In this document: positions 1 to 9,170 of the stretch, piece after piece
Numbering within the stretch: the stretch's first letter is position 1
How the letters are laid out: the number at the start of each line of letters is the position of its first letter
Assembly (NCBI RefSeq): GCF_000682775.1
Contig: NZ_AWFI01000017.1
Span: 1-64,000, forward strand
Direction: 5' to 3'
Length of the DNA: 64,000 bases
From: Hyphomonas sp. L-53-1-40
GTDB lineage: Bacteria; Pseudomonadota; Alphaproteobacteria; Caulobacterales; Hyphomonadaceae
Position numbers and translations under genes: made by a program
The notes under the pieces: model-generated
Told to the model about the DNA's origin: nothing
Seen by the model: the letters and a program-made list of their open reading frames with translations, nothing else
Databases searched by the model: none

Positions 1-844
1 CCACGCCAGCGGCTGTACCGATAGCGGCCCCAGCCCCAAGTTGTGGTGCCCCGGAGACAAGGCCCGTGGCGATGCCAGGCCCGAACAGGCCAAGGGCCAG
101 CATGGCAAGCGAACCGAGGATGACGGAAGCGGCCTGTTCGAGCGTTACCTCATCTGGCTGGAAGGTCGAAGTGATGGAGGAGAAGATCGTCGAGCCGATG
201 CCGACAATGATGGCCAGCACCATGAGCTTGATGCCGGACGCGATGACATTGCCAAGGACTTTCTCGGCGAGAAACGAGGTCTTGTTCCAGAGCGCGAACG
301 GGATCAGCACGAACCCGGCCAGTGTCGTCAGCTTGAATTCGATAATGGTGACGAAGAGCTGGATCGCAAGGAAGAAGAAAGCGAGGAGCGTAATGATCCA
401 GGCAAGGAACAGGACCGCGATGATGACGATGTTCTGGAAGAAAGCGATCGGGCCGGTGAGCTTTTCGATCTCGTCGAGCAGGGGCAGGGCCGCATCGAAC
501 CCGGTCGCGGCAACGAAGCCCGGCTTCATGATGTCGTCTGCGGTGATCGTCCCGCCGGTCGCGTTGAGCCCGAGCTGTGCAAAACTCGTGAACACCACGT
601 CCGACAGGAGCGCAAAATTGCCGAGGATCAGCGCGAACGCGCCGACATAGAGCACCTTCTTCAGGAACCGTCCCACGATGTCCGTGTCCGGCCCCATCGC
701 CCAGAACAGACCTGCCAGCGTGATGTCGATGGCAATCAGCGCGCTTGTCAGGAACGCGACATCCGGCTGCAGGAGACCGAACCCGCTATCGATGTAGGCG
801 GAGAAGGTCGCGACAAACTGGTCGATGACACCCAGGTCTTCCAT
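1..844 (-). CDS. trbL: TrbL, conjugal transfer inner-membrane protein (partial)
   Basis: Polytopic inner-membrane component of the P-type (Trb) type IV secretion system, the counterpart of VirB6, thought to form part of the translocation channel. The gene reads on the minus strand from an ATG at 844-842 (product begins MEDLGVIDQFVATF) and is still open at base 1, so about 281 codons are visible. The product is rich in hydrophobic segments separated by short loops, and the visible C-terminal part is Gly/Ala-rich. It starts 4 bases after the trbJ stop. The small lipoprotein gene trbK often found between trbJ and trbL is absent. Identification rests on position in the trb order and on membrane topology. 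Confidence 0.85.
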   Translation of the reverse strand, partial: MEDLGVIDQFVATFSAYIDSGFGLLQPDVAFLTSALIAIDITLAGLFWAMGPDTDIVGRFLKKVLYVGAFALILGNFALLSDVVFTSFAQLGLNATGGTITADDIMKPGFVAATGFDAALPLLDEIEKLTGPIAFFQNIVIIAVLFLAWIITLLAFFFLAIQLFVTIIEFKLTTLAGFVLIPFALWNKTSFLAEKVLGNVIASGIKLMVLAIIVGIGSTIFSSITSTFQPDEVTLEQAASVILGSLAMLALGLFGPGIATGLVSGAPQLGAGAAIGTAAGV

Positions 845-848
845 GGCG

Positions 849-1574
849 CTAATCCCGCCTGTAGGCGACGCCGTCGCCGCGGAAGCGTTTGTGACGGATG
901 CGGGCCTGTTCCTCGATGGCGGCCCGGCGGGATTCTTCGAGCGCCACCATCCGGTATTGCGCGGCCATCAATTGCTGCATCTGCATCTGTTGCTCGACGG
1001 ACAGCGCGACCAGCTGGTTGCCGGCCTGGGCCACGGACAGGTTCCCAGTCGCGGCCTGGCTCTCACCAACAAGATCGGTCAGCGTCTCACGGGACTCCGC
1101 AATCGAGGTCACGATCCCCGACTGGACCTGGATCGACGCCCGGAAGGCTTCGCGGCTGATCCGCCACTGGTCAGCAGCCTCAACCACGATCTCCGCATTG
1201 GAGAGGTCCCCATAGGAATCCGGGAACGCCTCTTCATACTGGCGCTCAGACTCTTCGACTTCGTAAGTCACCTCACCGGCTTCGCGCATCAGCGTGTCGA
1301 TCCGTTCGAGCACGCGTTTCAGGTATTCGATTGAGGCATAATCGAGCCGTTTCAGATTCTCGGCCTGGTTCACCAGCATCTGCGCCTCATGCTGGAGTTG
1401 CTGGATCTGGTTGTTGATCTGTTCGAGCGTGTTTGTGGCGGTCACGATATTCTGAACGAGGTTCGTCGGATCGATCACGACGTCGCCGACGCCGAGAAGA
1501 GCGTTTGCAGGCGGCGCTAGTCCAACAAGCGTGGACACTGACCCAAGAAGAAGGGCGATCATTCGGCGGCGCAT
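849..1574 (-). CDS. trbJ: TrbJ, periplasmic conjugal transfer protein
   Basis: A 241-residue VirB5-like component of mating-pair formation, expected in the periplasm and pilus. Residues 1-26 form a signal peptide ending in PPANA. The mature part is almost entirely helical and coiled-coil-like, with Gln/Glu-rich heptads around residues 45-75 and again at 195-230, typical of TrbJ. The start overlaps the end of trbE by 16 bases, so the two are probably translationally coupled. The next gene, trbL, begins 4 bases downstream. In RP4-type systems TrbJ is also linked to entry exclusion, but nothing here shows that separately. Confidence 0.88.
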   Translation of the reverse strand: MRRRMIALLLGSVSTLVGLAPPANALLGVGDVVIDPTNLVQNIVTATNTLEQINNQIQQLQHEAQMLVNQAENLKRLDYASIEYLKRVLERIDTLMREAGEVTYEVEESERQYEEAFPDSYGDLSNAEIVVEAADQWRISREAFRASIQVQSGIVTSIAESRETLTDLVGESQAATGNLSVAQAGNQLVALSVEQQMQMQQLMAAQYRMVALEESRRAAIEEQARIRHKRFRGDGVAYRRD

Positions 1575-3988
1575 GGCACGTCTCCTTCTGTCCCGATCAG
1601 GTCTGCGGCCCAGTGAAGCCCGCGCGCGTCCAGCCAGGCTGGTGCGAAGCTGTCCGGTCCTGCAGATGCATGGATTTCCGAAATCAGCTTCTGGTCGGCC
1701 TTCGAACCGGTAGTACAGAAGGCGAGCGCCACCGGCCCGAGATCAAGGTCGAACAGGCGATTTCCATCCGGCGACTGAACATAATAGTCCCGCTTCGGGG
1801 TCGCCCGCGCGATCAGTTCGACTTGGCGCGCATTGAGCCCGAAGGATTCGTACGTTGCTTGTTGCGACGGCTCTTCCGCGCGCGAATTGGCCAGGAAAAT
1901 GCGGGTCGGGGCGCTTTCGATCAGGCTCGGCGCAATTGAACTTGCAGAAATATCCGACAGGCTCTGTGTCGCGAAAACGACCGAAACATTCTTCTTGCGC
2001 AATGTCTTCAGCCAGTCGCGCAACCGTCCGGCAAACATGGGGTGATCAAGGAACAGCCATGCCTCGTCGAGAATGAGCAACGTCGGCTTGCCGCCGAACC
2101 GTGCTTCGAGCTTCGTGAACAGGTGCGCAAGCACGGGCGCGGCGAGCCGCTTGTCCTGCATCAGCGCGTCCATTTCGAAGCAGAGCATGTCTCGACAAGC
2201 CAGACTGTCCTCATCGGAATCGAGCAGCGCGCCGTAGGGGCCTTCGAGCGTGTAGGGCTCCAGCGCCTGCCGGAGTTCCGGAGATTGTACCAGCGCCACG
2301 AGACCCGTCAGTGTGCGTTGCGAAACAGGCGCCGCGCCAAGGCTCTGCAGCGCCGTCCAGACAGCCTGTTTCACCTCTGGTGTGACCGCGACATTCTCCT
2401 GAGCAATCAGACCCAACACCCAAGCCTGCGCTTCGGCGATCCCGGCTTCGCTATCAATGTCCCGCAAGGGCTGGAACGCAAGGTCGCCGTCGAGGCCGAG
2501 GTCGTACCATGTTCCGCCAAGCGCCAGCGTCGCACATCGCGCCGACCCGCCTTTGTCGAAGATGAACACCTGCGCTTGTTCGTAGCGCCGGAACTGCAGC
2601 GCCAACAGCGAGAGCAGCACCGACTTGCCGGCGCCGGTCGGCCCGACCACCATCATGTGGCCGACATCGCCCTGATGGGTAACCAACCGGAACGGTGTGG
2701 AGCTGGCTGAGCGCGCCATCAGGAGCGGTGGGCCGTCCAGGTGCGTGTTGCGCTCCGGCCCTGCCCATAGCGCGGAGAGCGGCGCCATATGGGCGAGATT
2801 GATCGTATTCAGCAGCGGCTGGCGGACATTGGCATAGGCTTCACCCGGCAGCGTGCCGAGCCAGGCTTCGACCGCGTTGACGCTTTCGAAGACGCAGGTG
2901 AACCCGCGTCCCCGGATCACGCGCTCGACGGCCCGGATCTGGTCTTCGGCTACAGATGCATCTGCATGCCGGATAACAATGGCGGTCGTGCAGTATCCGA
3001 ACGCGACATGACCCGCGCCAAGGGCTTGTAGCGCTTCATCAGCATCTGCTGCCTGATTGTCGGCATCGGTATTGAGAAGCGTTGCCGGCTCATTGGTGAG
3101 GATTTCTCGCAGATAGGAAGTGAGCGACCGGCGCTTGGCGAACCAGTTCCGGACATAGGCATTGAGCGTCTTCTCGGCCTCCGGCTTGTCGAGTGGCAGG
3201 AACCGCGTCACCCAGCGATAGACAAAGCCGAGTTGGTCGAGGTCTGAGAGCAGTCCCGGCTCGCCGGTTGCCGGGAACCCGTTCACGGTGAGGACTTTCA
3301 GCGTCTCCTCGCCAAGACGAGGGGAGAGTCCGCCCGTCAGCGGCGTGTCGACCAGGAGCGCATCGAGGCACATCGGAAGCGACGGCGCCCGTACCGTTTG
3401 CCGCGTCACCGAAATGCAGGCATGCAGGTAGGTCAGCGTCTCATCATCATCAAGGAACCGCGCCTCCGGCATCAGGTCCGCCATCATGTCGCGCGCCCGG
3501 GATGTTTCGGTTTCGAAATGGGCAAGATGCTCGGTCCAGAAGGCAGCGGGTGCCTCTGCCGGATCCTCGATGAACAATTGTTCGATCCGGGCCGTCCGGT
3601 CTGCCGGCGGCATCCAGGTCAGCGTCAGGTAGCAATCCGTCTCGAAGTGGCGTCCATGCTCTTCGAAGGCTGCACGGCGTTCTTCGTCGACCAGCCACGC
3701 CGCACCATCGCACCAGACACTTTCCGGATAGGTGACGGGTGGCCGCCGGTCGGCTTCAATATGCAGCGCCCAACCCGAGCCGAACCGGCTGAGGAGATTG
3801 TTCATCCGCGCGGTGACGGCGACCAGCTCTTCCGGTGTCGAGCTTTCCAAGTCGGGTCCGCGATAGGCAATCGTGCGCTGCAGACTGCCATCCTTGTTGA
3901 GGATGATGCCCGGCGCGATCAGGCAGGCCCATTTGAGGTGATCGGCAAGTGCAGTCGGCCGGGCGCGGTATTCACGAAGATTCAGCAT
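1559..3988 (-). CDS. trbE: TrbE, VirB4-type secretion ATPase
   Basis: An 809-residue cytoplasmic or membrane-associated ATPase powering pilus assembly and substrate transfer in the Trb system (VirB4/CagE family). The N-terminal half (about 1-400) matches the VirB4 N-domain layout. The C-terminal half carries Walker A GPTGAGKS at 449-456 and Walker B LLILDEAW ending near 644, followed by a RecA-like core with a FATQS motif. Length is normal for the family. Its ATG overlaps the trbD stop by 7 bases and its end overlaps trbJ by 16 bases, consistent with a tightly coupled operon. No damage is seen. Confidence 0.95.
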   Translation of the reverse strand: MLNLREYRARPTALADHLKWACLIAPGIILNKDGSLQRTIAYRGPDLESSTPEELVAVTARMNNLLSRFGSGWALHIEADRRPPVTYPESVWCDGAAWLVDEERRAAFEEHGRHFETDCYLTLTWMPPADRTARIEQLFIEDPAEAPAAFWTEHLAHFETETSRARDMMADLMPEARFLDDDETLTYLHACISVTRQTVRAPSLPMCLDALLVDTPLTGGLSPRLGEETLKVLTVNGFPATGEPGLLSDLDQLGFVYRWVTRFLPLDKPEAEKTLNAYVRNWFAKRRSLTSYLREILTNEPATLLNTDADNQAADADEALQALGAGHVAFGYCTTAIVIRHADASVAEDQIRAVERVIRGRGFTCVFESVNAVEAWLGTLPGEAYANVRQPLLNTINLAHMAPLSALWAGPERNTHLDGPPLLMARSASSTPFRLVTHQGDVGHMMVVGPTGAGKSVLLSLLALQFRRYEQAQVFIFDKGGSARCATLALGGTWYDLGLDGDLAFQPLRDIDSEAGIAEAQAWVLGLIAQENVAVTPEVKQAVWTALQSLGAAPVSQRTLTGLVALVQSPELRQALEPYTLEGPYGALLDSDEDSLACRDMLCFEMDALMQDKRLAAPVLAHLFTKLEARFGGKPTLLILDEAWLFLDHPMFAGRLRDWLKTLRKKNVSVVFATQSLSDISASSIAPSLIESAPTRIFLANSRAEEPSQQATYESFGLNARQVELIARATPKRDYYVQSPDGNRLFDLDLGPVALAFCTTGSKADQKLISEIHASAGPDSFAPAWLDARGLHWAADLIGTEGDVPCAAE

Positions 3989-4254
3989 GCGTAATAGCCC
4001 CTTGTGCGGATGTGCCGGATCAGCACGTCGGCAAATTGCGGATCGCGCCGGGCGGCGAACACGCAGATCCCCTGCGCCACGACCCAGAAGACGAGCCCCA
4101 CGCCCCAGAGCTGCAGGCCGATGCCGAGTGCGGCGGCCAGCGTGCCATTGACGATCGTCGCAAGCCTTGGCGCACCTGCGAGGAGGATCGGCACTGTGAG
4201 CGAGCGATGGACCGGCACGCTATAGCCGGGGGGCAGGGGGCGGTTGTCAGCCAT
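3982..4254 (-). CDS. trbD: TrbD, VirB3-like inner-membrane protein
   Basis: A 90-residue VirB3/TrbD family protein that in other systems associates with the VirB4 ATPase at the inner membrane. One long hydrophobic region (about residues 24-66) could form one or two transmembrane helices. A basic, polar C-terminus follows. The ATG at 4254 overlaps the trbC stop by one base, and the stop overlaps the trbE start. Size and position between trbC and trbE are as expected for this gene order, and those two features carry most of the weight, because the sequence itself is short. Confidence 0.88.
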   Translation of the reverse strand: MADNRPLPPGYSVPVHRSLTVPILLAGAPRLATIVNGTLAAALGIGLQLWGVGLVFWVVAQGICVFAARRDPQFADVLIRHIRTRGYYAC

Positions 4255-4565
4255 CAGAGCGTCGCCCCACCGCCGAAGGAGAAGAAGGACAGGAAGAACG
4301 AGGTCGCGGCAAAGGCGATCGAGAGGCCGAACACGATCTGCAACAGCTTTCGCATGCCGCCGCCGCTCTCGCCGAAGGCAAGGCCAAGGCCGGTCAGGAT
4401 GATGACGATCGTCGCGAGGATCTTGGCGACCGGCCCCTCGATGGAGTCGAGGATCGATTGCAGCGGGGCTTCCCAGGGCATGCCGGAGCCAGCCGCATGA
4501 GCCGGGAAGGTGAGCGCGACGGCAAAAGCCGTCAGGCTCAGGGCTTTGATCAGTCTGTATTTCAT
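4254..4565 (-). CDS. trbC: TrbC, major pilin precursor (VirB2-like)
   Basis: A 103-residue prepilin. The start chosen is the ATG at 4565-4563, which follows an AGAAAGGA ribosome site; a longer in-frame reading to 4727 lies entirely inside trbB and is rejected. Residues 1-26 are a signal peptide ending in PAHA. Two strongly hydrophobic segments follow (about residues 44-63 and 75-96) with a short polar loop holding GESGGG, the classic VirB2/TrbC pilin layout. In RP4 the pilin is processed and cyclised by TraF; a TraF homologue is encoded at 19015-19755, which fits. The trbB stop lies 5 bases upstream. Confidence 0.9.
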   Translation of the reverse strand: MKYRLIKALSLTAFAVALTFPAHAAGSGMPWEAPLQSILDSIEGPVAKILATIVIILTGLGLAFGESGGGMRKLLQIVFGLSIAFAATSFFLSFFSFGGGATL

Positions 4566-4570
4566 TTGGG

Positions 4571-5587
4571 TTACGTCCTTTCTGGAGCAGTGGAGAGAAG
4601 CGGTTCGGAGAAGGGCAGGCTCGGCAGGACGAGCTGCAGGTCCGGCTGAACGGGCACGAGGTCGTAGCCGCCCCGTCCGAGCCCGTTCATGTGGGCGACC
4701 GTCTCGACGCGGTGCGCGCCAGCGCACCGTGTGATGAAGACGACGCAGTCGATTGTCTCGGCGATGAGGTCATGCGGCACCTGCGCCGAGGTCTCGCCGA
4801 TCAACTGTTCGAGCCGGGAGAGTCCGCCATGGGCGGAATTGGCATGCAGGGTGGCAATGCCGCCCGGATGGCCGGTATTCCAGGCCTTCAGCATGTCGAG
4901 GGCTTCAGCGCCCCGGACTTCGCCGATAATGATCCGGTCGGGGCGTAGGCGAAGGGTCGAGCGGACAAGATCAGCCAGCGTCACCGATCCCGGCTGCGTG
5001 CGCAGCTGGACGGCATCGCGTGCCGTCGAGACAAGTTCGCGTGTGTCTTCGAGTATGACCAGCCTGTCGCCGGTCAAGGCAATCTCGGCAAGGAGCGCAT
5101 TGGCGAGCGTTGTCTTGCCGGAGCCCGTGCCCCCGACAACGAGAATGTTCTCGCGGTCCAGCACGGCTTGCCGCAAAGCTTCAGCATGATGCGCTGGCAT
5201 CACGCCGGAGGCGACATACTCATCCAGAGCGATCACCCGCCCGGCAGGTTTGCGGATCGAGAAACACGGCCCCGGCGCCACCGGCGGCAGGACGCCTTCG
5301 AACCGCTCTCCGCCCATGGGCAATTCGGCCGAAACGATAGGGGAGGCTGCATCCACGCGTCGGCCCATATGGCTGGCGACAAGCCGGATCACACGTTCCA
5401 CATCGCATGCAGTCACGATCAGACCGGACTCGGTCCGGCCGGACCCATGCCGCTCGATCCAGAGCCTGCCATCGGGATTGATCATGATTTCGACAACGGC
5501 GGGGTCGTCCAGCGCTGCAACAATCTCGCTCCCCAATGCCGTCACCAGCATGGCGCGTGTTCGTGTCTGGCTCTGTGCGTCACGCAT
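4571..5587 (-). CDS. trbB: TrbB, VirB11-type traffic ATPase
   Basis: A 338-residue hexameric ATPase of the VirB11/PulE family, which works at the cytoplasmic face of the secretion channel. The start chosen is the ATG at 5587 (MRDAQSQTRT). An in-frame ATG 13 codons upstream lies deeper inside the preceding gene and is less likely. Walker A GGTGSGKTT is at about residues 152-160. It is followed by an Asp box (VILEDTREL), Walker B region (RIIIGEVRGAEAL) and the His box near the ATLHANS motif, all intact. The start overlaps the end of the CopG-like gene by 8 bases, and trbC follows after 5 bases. Confidence 0.94.
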   Translation of the reverse strand: MRDAQSQTRTRAMLVTALGSEIVAALDDPAVVEIMINPDGRLWIERHGSGRTESGLIVTACDVERVIRLVASHMGRRVDAASPIVSAELPMGGERFEGVLPPVAPGPCFSIRKPAGRVIALDEYVASGVMPAHHAEALRQAVLDRENILVVGGTGSGKTTLANALLAEIALTGDRLVILEDTRELVSTARDAVQLRTQPGSVTLADLVRSTLRLRPDRIIIGEVRGAEALDMLKAWNTGHPGGIATLHANSAHGGLSRLEQLIGETSAQVPHDLIAETIDCVVFITRCAGAHRVETVAHMNGLGRGGYDLVPVQPDLQLVLPSLPFSEPLLSTAPERT

Positions 5588-6041
5588 CGATCCGCACCTC
5601 GCCCAACTGTTCGGGCTCGCTCTCAAGACCTGTCGCTTCTGCTGTCACGTCCTCCACCGCATTCTGAAGAATGCGCTGTCCGGAGCGCAGCGCCTCGGCG
5701 ACTTGCCGCACGAAGAGGTCGAACCGCATGTCGCCCTTGGCGCGGGCCGCCTCGACCTGGTTGGCAGGTACCGGCGGCGTCACCGTCAGGAAATAATGCA
5801 CGAAGGTCGCGAGCGTTTCGGCAAGGACGAGATTGTCCCGCTCGATCCGACCGAACTGGCGTGTCAGCCGGTCGAGACGTCTATTGATCGCGGCTTCGCG
5901 TTGATTCTCCGCTTCGCCAGCCCGGTAGGCCGTCACTGCCCCGTCGACGATAGTGCTTTCTGACAGGCCGGGGCGTTTCGCCATGGCTTTGAGCCAGTGA
6001 AAATTCTCTGGCGAGATATAGGGCTGGATGCGGGGCTTCAT
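5580..6041 (-). CDS. CopG-like ribbon-helix-helix protein of the transfer operon
   Basis: A 153-residue protein located between traG and trbB, overlapping both (4 bases with traG, 8 bases with trbB). The N-terminus (MKPRIQPYISPENFHWL, then a helix with SESTIVDGAV) resembles a ribbon-helix-helix DNA-binding fold of the CopG family. The remainder is a charged, amphipathic region with no motif I can name. Small CopG-like proteins are common at this exact position in alphaproteobacterial ICEs, and a role in operon control or relaxosome function is plausible. That role is inference from context only. Confidence 0.7.
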   Translation of the reverse strand: MKPRIQPYISPENFHWLKAMAKRPGLSESTIVDGAVTAYRAGEAENQREAAINRRLDRLTRQFGRIERDNLVLAETLATFVHYFLTVTPPVPANQVEAARAKGDMRFDLFVRQVAEALRSGQRILQNAVEDVTAEATGLESEPEQLGEVRIDA

Positions 6042-8101
6042 TGACCGTTCCCCGTCAGATCAATGCCAGTCGCCTGTTCGAAGCTGTCGGCCTGCACAAG
6101 CGCATCGAAGAGGCTTGCCTGCAGGGGATTGCGCGCCTGTGCCCGAGGCCTGCCAGGTTTCGAAGGTGACGCGAGCCGCGCCCGATCCTCGGCCGCATCG
6201 CGCGCCTTCTGAGGCCCAAGGCCCTCCACATCAGGTTCGAGCTCTGCGGCCTGCATGAGGCCTTCATGGATCGCGCGAACTTCGGACCCCCAATCATTAC
6301 TCCGCGCGTTCGGAATGCAGGCTGCGAAGGCAGGGGCGTCTTTGAGGCGTTCGGTAAAGTTCTGGTCTTCAAAGTAGCGGAGCTTCATCGCCCGCACCGG
6401 AGGTGAGCCTGCGACAAGGACAAGCTCCTGATCCGAAGGCAGCTGCATCACCTCGCCGGGGGTCAAAAGCTGGCGGGCGGTTTCCTGGCGCGAGACCATC
6501 TTGTGCGAGAGCCAGGGTGCCAGCCGGTGGCCGGCATAATTCTTCATGGCCCGCTGTTCGGTCTTGGTGCCGAGTGCATCGGAAATCCGCTTCGCCGTGC
6601 GCTCGTCATTTGTCGCGAACGCCACCCGGACATGACAATTGTCGAGGATCGCATTCGAGGGACCATAGGCCTTCTCGATCTGGTTCAGCGACTGCGCGAT
6701 CAGGAAGGCTTTCAGACCATAGCCGGCCATATAGGCGAGCGCGCTCTCGAAGAAGTCGAGCCGTCCGAGGGCAGGGAACTCGTCCAGCATGAACAGGACA
6801 CGCCGGCGGGGCTTTGCTTCAGTCACCGACACTTGAAGAGCAAGGAGCCCGCAAGCGCTAAGGATGTTTGCCACAAGCGATCTGCCACGCGAGAATACCG
6901 AAGGACGTATCTCCAGATGTTCCGTCAGCCGCCGTCCGACCTGGTTCAGGATGAGGCGCATCAGCGGCTTTGTACGAGAGAGGTCCGAGGGTGGGACGAC
7001 CAGGTAGAGCGAAAGTGGCCGGTCGCCGGACACAAGGTCCTCGATCCGGAAATCACTTCGCGAAGTCACTTCCGCAATCACCGGGTCGCGATAGAGCGAC
7101 AGGAACCGCAGCGCCGTCGAAAGCACACCTGAAAGCTCGTTTTCCGACTGGTTCATCAGTTCGCGAGCCGTCTCGGCAACAACGGGATGAACCTTTGGCG
7201 TATCGCTGGTCCCAAGATGGTTTGTTCGGAGCATGATCGACAGCGTCGTGCGGAACGTCCGGTCGGGATCGGCAAGGAAACTCGACACCCGCGCCAGTGT
7301 CTTCTCCCGCTCGGCGTAAAGGACATGCAGGATGACGCCGACGAGTAGCGAGTTCGCCTTGTCGACCCAGTGGCCGAGATCGCCAAGCTTGCCCTGCGGG
7401 TCCACGAGAATGTCGGCAATGTTCTGGACGTCCCGAACTTCGCAAGGACCCCGCCGCACTTCCATCAGGGGATTGAAATGAGCCGAGGCCACGTCGGTCG
7501 GGTCGAACCGCAAACAGTGGGAGAATTCTGAGCGCCAGCCGGATGTCAGCTGCCAGTTCTCGCCCTTGATATCATGCACCAGAACCGAATGCGGCCAGGA
7601 GAGAAGCGTCGGGACAACAAGGCCCACACCCTTGCCTGAGCGGGTCGGCGCAAAGGCCATGACATGATCCGGCCCATCGTGGCGGAGGTAAGAGCCCTCA
7701 GCCTGGCCGAGAAACACACCAGCAGGCTTTAACAGTCCGGACTTGCGCAAATCCTTGCCTTCCGCCCAGCGCGCCGAACCGAAGGTCGAGACCCGCTTGT
7801 CCCACCGTGCCCGGAGGATCGAGCCTGTCACCGCAATTACGATGGCGGCAACGCCGCCTGATCCGGCAATCAGCCCGCCCCGGTCAAACACATCTGGTGC
7901 ATAGGCGTCGAAGGAATACCACCAGCCGAAGAAGGCCCAGGGTACGTACACCGGCATGTCAAGGATGACGAAGAGCGGCTCCCCCAGCCGCGGCGACCAG
8001 TCAAGCATCGAAGCCGTCCATTCCGTCGCGCACCAGAGCGCCAGGAGGACAACAGCCAAGACGAGGAGGATCTGCCAGAAGAGGTTCGTGCCATGTTTCA
8101 T
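6038..8101 (-). CDS. traG: TraG/VirD4-type conjugative coupling protein
   Basis: A 687-residue type IV coupling protein that delivers the relaxase-DNA complex to the secretion channel. The start chosen is the ATG at 8101 (MKHGTNLFWQ), directly before the first membrane helix; an ATG six codons earlier is possible. Two N-terminal membrane segments (about residues 9-25 and 78-97) precede the NTPase domain. Walker A APTRSGKG lies at about 151-158 and Walker B VLFMLDEFPALGRLDFFE further on. Length is usual for TraG. It is the first gene of the transfer operon on this strand, and its end overlaps the CopG-like gene. Upstream lies non-backbone cargo. Confidence 0.95.
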   Translation of the reverse strand: MKHGTNLFWQILLVLAVVLLALWCATEWTASMLDWSPRLGEPLFVILDMPVYVPWAFFGWWYSFDAYAPDVFDRGGLIAGSGGVAAIVIAVTGSILRARWDKRVSTFGSARWAEGKDLRKSGLLKPAGVFLGQAEGSYLRHDGPDHVMAFAPTRSGKGVGLVVPTLLSWPHSVLVHDIKGENWQLTSGWRSEFSHCLRFDPTDVASAHFNPLMEVRRGPCEVRDVQNIADILVDPQGKLGDLGHWVDKANSLLVGVILHVLYAEREKTLARVSSFLADPDRTFRTTLSIMLRTNHLGTSDTPKVHPVVAETARELMNQSENELSGVLSTALRFLSLYRDPVIAEVTSRSDFRIEDLVSGDRPLSLYLVVPPSDLSRTKPLMRLILNQVGRRLTEHLEIRPSVFSRGRSLVANILSACGLLALQVSVTEAKPRRRVLFMLDEFPALGRLDFFESALAYMAGYGLKAFLIAQSLNQIEKAYGPSNAILDNCHVRVAFATNDERTAKRISDALGTKTEQRAMKNYAGHRLAPWLSHKMVSRQETARQLLTPGEVMQLPSDQELVLVAGSPPVRAMKLRYFEDQNFTERLKDAPAFAACIPNARSNDWGSEVRAIHEGLMQAAELEPDVEGLGPQKARDAAEDRARLASPSKPGRPRAQARNPLQASLFDALVQADSFEQATGIDLTGNGQ

Positions 8102-8298
8102 GACGCAGAACCTGACCAATCACCGCCTCAGTCTCCAGAGAGGAAATAGGGGGAAATATGTGGGGTATTCTGAAGGTTTGGGAACAGCCAAGTGGCGAGC
8201 GGGAAGTTCCGGGAAGAATCCGCGGGCGGAATTATCTTCCATTCCAACATCGAGTAGCTGCCGTTACATTACTCCACCTCGCTTTTTAACCCAGGTGC

Positions 8299-8686
8299 TC
8301 ATGCATCAAGTATGGATGTGCCGTAGGAATTATCTACCACAGAGAGCCAGCAGCTCTCAGCCGATCTGCGGAAAACATAGGTCGCCCCCCGAACGATAGG
8401 TTTGTCTTGTCCTTCGACATCAAGAAGCGTTTCCATGATGACCAGCGCAGTATCTGCACGTTCGATCACCTCAATCCGTCCCTGCCTGACCTTCAGTTGA
8501 TTTTTGAGGTGCTCCGCAATGGCCTCAAAAGCTGTTCGCATCTGATCTTTGTCGGTTGCGTTCATTCCTGGCTTTACGACCAACGTCGCATCTTCGGCAT
8601 AGAATTCCATCAAGCTATCGAAGTCCATCTGCGGTGATGGCCTTATCTGCGGCTTTGATCATCGTCTTCAGTTCATGATCGGACAT
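8299..8686 (-). pseudogene. SnoaL/NTF2-fold protein gene broken by a one-base frameshift
   Basis: The main reading frame (8628-8299, 109 codons, starting MDFDSLMEFYAEDATLVV) looks like a SnoaL/DUF4440-type small protein missing its first helix. Upstream, a second frame starts at ATG 8686-8684 behind an AAGGGGAC ribosome site. It reads MSDHELKTMIKAADKAITAD and then hits a stop after three more codons. Removing one G near 8626-8629 would join the two frames as ...ITADDFDSLMEFY..., exactly the usual N-terminus of this family. So either the gene is inactivated or there is a base error. Function of the intact form is unknown. It sits alone between traG and the defence genes. Confidence 0.72.
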
Positions 8687-8717
8687 GTTCGTCCCCTTGC
8701 AGCCCCGGAGACAGAAC

Positions 8718-8748
8718 AGAGAAACCCGCCTCTAGAGCGGGTTTCTCT
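8718..8748. terminator. Perfect 12-bp hairpin
   Basis: AGAGAAACCCGC (8718-8729) and GCGGGTTTCTCT (8737-8748) are exact reverse complements around a 7-base loop. It lies just upstream of the frameshifted SnoaL gene and downstream of nothing obvious on the plus strand. A terminator role (either strand) is inferred from shape; no long T-run follows. The rest of 8749-9170 shows no convincing gene. Confidence 0.5.
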
Positions 8749-9170
8749 CACTGGACGACTAGCGTGCGCTCCCGTCAATCAATGATGAGCGAGAATAATC
8801 GAAAGACTAGATTTGAAACGCTTGCCCATGCCTGGCATGCGAGCGGCAGAGCTTCAATCGACTTCTCTGAGTTTGCTTCGTCTGCAAAGCGGTCAGTCGA
8901 CAATTGTGAGCAACATAACCGATTTTCATTCTCATCCAGCGGCGCCCAAATGTCGTTGCCTCGGGCATAGACCGAGACTCGGCGAGACTCCACTGGTTCG
9001 ATCTGATTTGTCAGAACTATGTGTCCGCTTAAATAGGCGGACGCTTATCGACCGCCACATCGCAACACATTCACGATCTCCGCGCGTGTCGCAAAGGCAC
9101 CCAGACCGAACGCTTCCCTAGCAAGAGGGGCATGACTTGGAAGATCGGATGTTCTGGTCGTCGGCTATGC

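Noticed and set aside
41-1159. Long plus-strand open frame over trbL and trbJ
   Set aside because: It is antisense to well-supported transfer genes, is Arg/Glu/Asp-rich in a way typical of GC-rich shadow frames, and has no ribosome site.
5168-5887. Plus-strand open frames over trbB and the CopG-like gene
   Set aside because: Antisense to trbB, which has complete ATPase motifs; no protein-like features.
8764-8993. Small open frames on both strands in the 8.7-9.1 kb gap
   Set aside because: They overlap each other, lack ribosome sites and have no recognisable motifs.
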